Assembly: GCA_963682055.1 (NCBI GenBank)
Contig: OY821744.1
Span: forward strand, 873,001-937,000
Length of the DNA stretch: 64,000 nt
From: Primula veris
Lineage: Eukaryota; Streptophyta; Magnoliopsida; Ericales; Primulaceae
Reading direction: 5' to 3'
The notes under the pieces are model-generated. The model saw nothing but the letters and a program-made list of their open reading frames with translations, was not told the origin of the DNA and did no database searches. The stretch's first letter is position 1. The number at the start of each line of letters is the position of its first letter. A program made the position numbers and the translations under genes. Shown here piece after piece: positions 62,068-64,000 of the stretch.

Positions 62068-64000
62068 ATGGACTTAATGAGGGAAGGAAATGCCTTCAAC
62101 AAACCTCCATTGCTTGAAGGAGGAGTAAACTATGGAGTATGGAAAATTAGAATGAGGTTTTTCATCAAACAACAGAATGAACATGCATGGAAGACTGTTA
62201 TGTATGGATGGGAGGCTCCAACTACCATGGATAATGAAGGAGAACTGATTCTCTTACCTGAAGACAGATGGTCTGCTGAAGAAGACAGAAAATCAAGTGC
62301 CAACTCAACAGCCATAAACTTGATTTTTGCTGGTGTAACTCTCAGCGTATTCAGGTATATCTCTCATTGTGAAACAGCTAAAGAAGCATGGGATATATTG
62401 CAAGTTACTTTTGAAGGAACCACTAAAGTAAAAGCTTTCAAACTTCAACAGTTAACTACCCAATTTGAAAACTTAAGAATGGAGGAAGATGAAAACATTG
62501 AACAATTTAATGGTAGAATCTGCCACATTGCTCATCAAGCTGGAACCTTAGGAGAAAAATACAGTGATGCTAAACTTGTTAAGAAAACTCTTAGGTCACT
62601 CCCAGAAAGGTTTGAAATTAAGGTCACAGCTATTGAAGAATCAACTGACTTAGATAATCTTAAACTTGAAGAACTCATAGGAAATCTAAGTACTCATGAA
62701 CTGAAATTCTTCAAACATAAAAGACCAGAAAAGGGAATAGCATTTCAAGCTAAGAAATCTGAATCTAATGCCTGTGATAAAATGAGTGATGAAGAACAAC
62801 TAGCTTTCTTTGCAAAAAAGGTTTACAAGAAGTTTTATAAGAAAAAGGAGGATGATACTGGTTCATCTAAAAACTTTCAGAAAAAGGATAACCAGTTTAA
62901 GACAGAGTCTAGGTTCAATAATAACTCTACAGGAAAGTGGAATTCCAAAGAGAAGGATAACAAAGAATACAAACCTAAATAGATTCAGTGTAGAGAATGT
63001 AGAGGTTTTGGCCATATTCAGGCTGAGTGTGCAAACACTTTAAAAAGAAACAAAAATGCTTACATAACCACTCATAGTGATAGTGATTCTGAGAGTAACA
63101 GTGATGAAGAGGATGGTTCTAATTTTGTTAATTTCATGGGAATAATCACTGAACAAGAACCTACTTATGAAAGTGACTGTGAACAGGTTTCAACCCCAGT
63201 TACAACTGCCTTTGAAACATATAGCAGTGATGAGGAAGAGCCTTCTGATGAAAACATTACTAAGCAATACCTTGTTCTGTATGAAAAGTATAAGTGTCTG
63301 AGTAAACAATCCTTGATCATAAGCAAACTGAATGTTGATCTAAAGGATGAGGTTAAAAGTCTTACTGAGAAACTTAAATTACAACTGGCTGAACTTACTG
63401 AAACTAAAAAGATAATAAAATTGCTGAATGTTTCTGCTTCAGATAAATTAGATGACATGCTGTCATATTCTAGAGGCTCCAAAGATATCAGTGGTCTAGG
63501 TTACTATGGTGGTAAAAGTACAGGAAAAACTACTTTTATTGAAGTTGTTGCTAAAGCTAAAACTCATGATTTTGACCACAAGGTTAGAAGTTCAGTTGCA
63601 ACCAGAGTTGCAACCAGGAATAAAACTCAGGTTTATGTAAAGAAGGTTGGAAGCTCAGTTACAACCAAAGTTGCAACCATGAATAAACTGAATAGCTTTA
63701 GGGATAAAAACAACTTTAGGTTGAAGTTGTGTAATTTCTGTAAAAAACCTGGTCATTCTGAAATCCAGTGTTATTTAAAAAGAAACAGAAAGTATATTTC
63801 CCAGAAAACCTGGTTGGCTTCTGTCAATAAAAATTTGAAATGGGTCTGGAAAGTTAAAGAAACAGCTACTTTAATTGCTAACAACAAAGCTGTTATTAAC
63901 TCCTTGAATGCTGTTACTTCTAATGACTGGTATTTTGACAGTGGATGCTCTAAGCATATGACAGGTACTGCAAGTCTCCTAAAAAATTTCACCATTCTTA
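62068..64000 (+). pseudogene. Copia gag-protease polyprotein, interrupted by one TAG, 3' end outside the window
   Basis: The first 304 residues (62068-62982) are a copia Gag of the UBN2/DUF4219 type: NKPPLLEGGVNYGVWKIRM, then TAKEAWDILQVTFEGTTKVK and the FENLRMEEDENIEQF block. They stop at a TAG (62980-62982). The same frame stays open from 62983 to the window end (339 codons). It encodes a first zinc knuckle CRECRGFGHIQAEC, an acidic serine-rich stretch, a coiled-coil-like Leu/Lys region, a second knuckle CNFCKKPGHSEIQC, and the aspartic protease active site WYFDSGCSKHMTG (DSG at 63937). The lone stop lies just before the first knuckle, so it is either a disabling mutation or a readthrough point. 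The latter is known at gag/pol borders of some plant copia elements, but usually after the knuckle. Confidence 0.85.

Larger units (their letters stand above)
60798..64000 (+). mobile_element. Ty1/copia LTR retrotransposon, cut by window end
   Basis: The 5' LTR (60798-62008) is followed two bases later by a tRNA-Met primer binding site, and then by a gag-to-protease frame. Integrase, reverse transcriptase, RNase H and the 3' LTR lie beyond the window, if present. Order and motifs fit the copia superfamily. Confidence 0.85.

Overview
The window is nuclear DNA of a dicotyledonous plant. The evidence is AT-rich DNA with spliced genes, GT-AG introns of about 100 bp to 2.5 kb, plant-specific families (XTH, PR-1, osmotin-type PR-5, GLUTAMINE DUMPER) and a dense load of plant transposon relics (copia and TRIM LTR elements, CACTA-type and Stowaway-like MITEs). 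I cannot name the species from sequence alone.

Layout. 0-8 kb: a three-exon xyloglucan endotransglucosylase/hydrolase (+) and a single-exon neurochondrin family gene (-). 8-12 kb: a decayed tandem array and nested MITEs. 12-18 kb: a defence cluster with a PR-1 gene (+), an osmotin-like PR-5 pseudogene (-) and an intact PR-5 paralogue (-), followed by tandem repeats and a tRNA-Ser-like sequence. 20-29 kb: an ARL1 GTPase gene of eight exons (+). A near-identical extra copy of its exons 1-2 lies 4.15 kb upstream, and a short F-box gene (-) sits between the copies. 30-32.3 kb: a four-exon receptor-like cytoplasmic kinase (-). 36.4-36.9 kb: a GLUTAMINE DUMPER gene (-). 37-48 kb: gene-poor, with two TRIM-like relics, a probable 1.2-kb solo LTR and several MITEs. 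50-54.6 kb: a six-exon SmE spliceosomal gene (-). 56-60 kb: gene debris, namely LRR/F-box fragments, an inverted repeat built from the 5' part of an LCB2 (serine palmitoyltransferase) gene, and a frameshifted lipid-transfer-protein-like gene. 60.8 kb to the end: a Ty1/copia element with a ~1.2-kb LTR, primer binding site and a gag-protease frame broken by one TAG, cut by the window edge.

The intact genes are individually ordinary and do not form one pathway. PR-1 and PR-5 make a small apoplastic defence cluster. The most unusual structure is the LCB2-derived inverted repeat at 58.4-58.9 kb. If transcribed it would fold into a hairpin of more than 200 bp matching a sphingolipid enzyme gene, as expected of a young hairpin-siRNA or proto-MIRNA locus. 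Next are the duplicated ARL1 first exons (possible alternative promoters), the nested CACTA-in-Stowaway insertion with a readable target duplication, a TRIM with its 5-bp target duplication intact, and the repeat array inside the copia LTR. Exon borders were set by hand from splice signals and family homology recalled from memory; no database search was possible.
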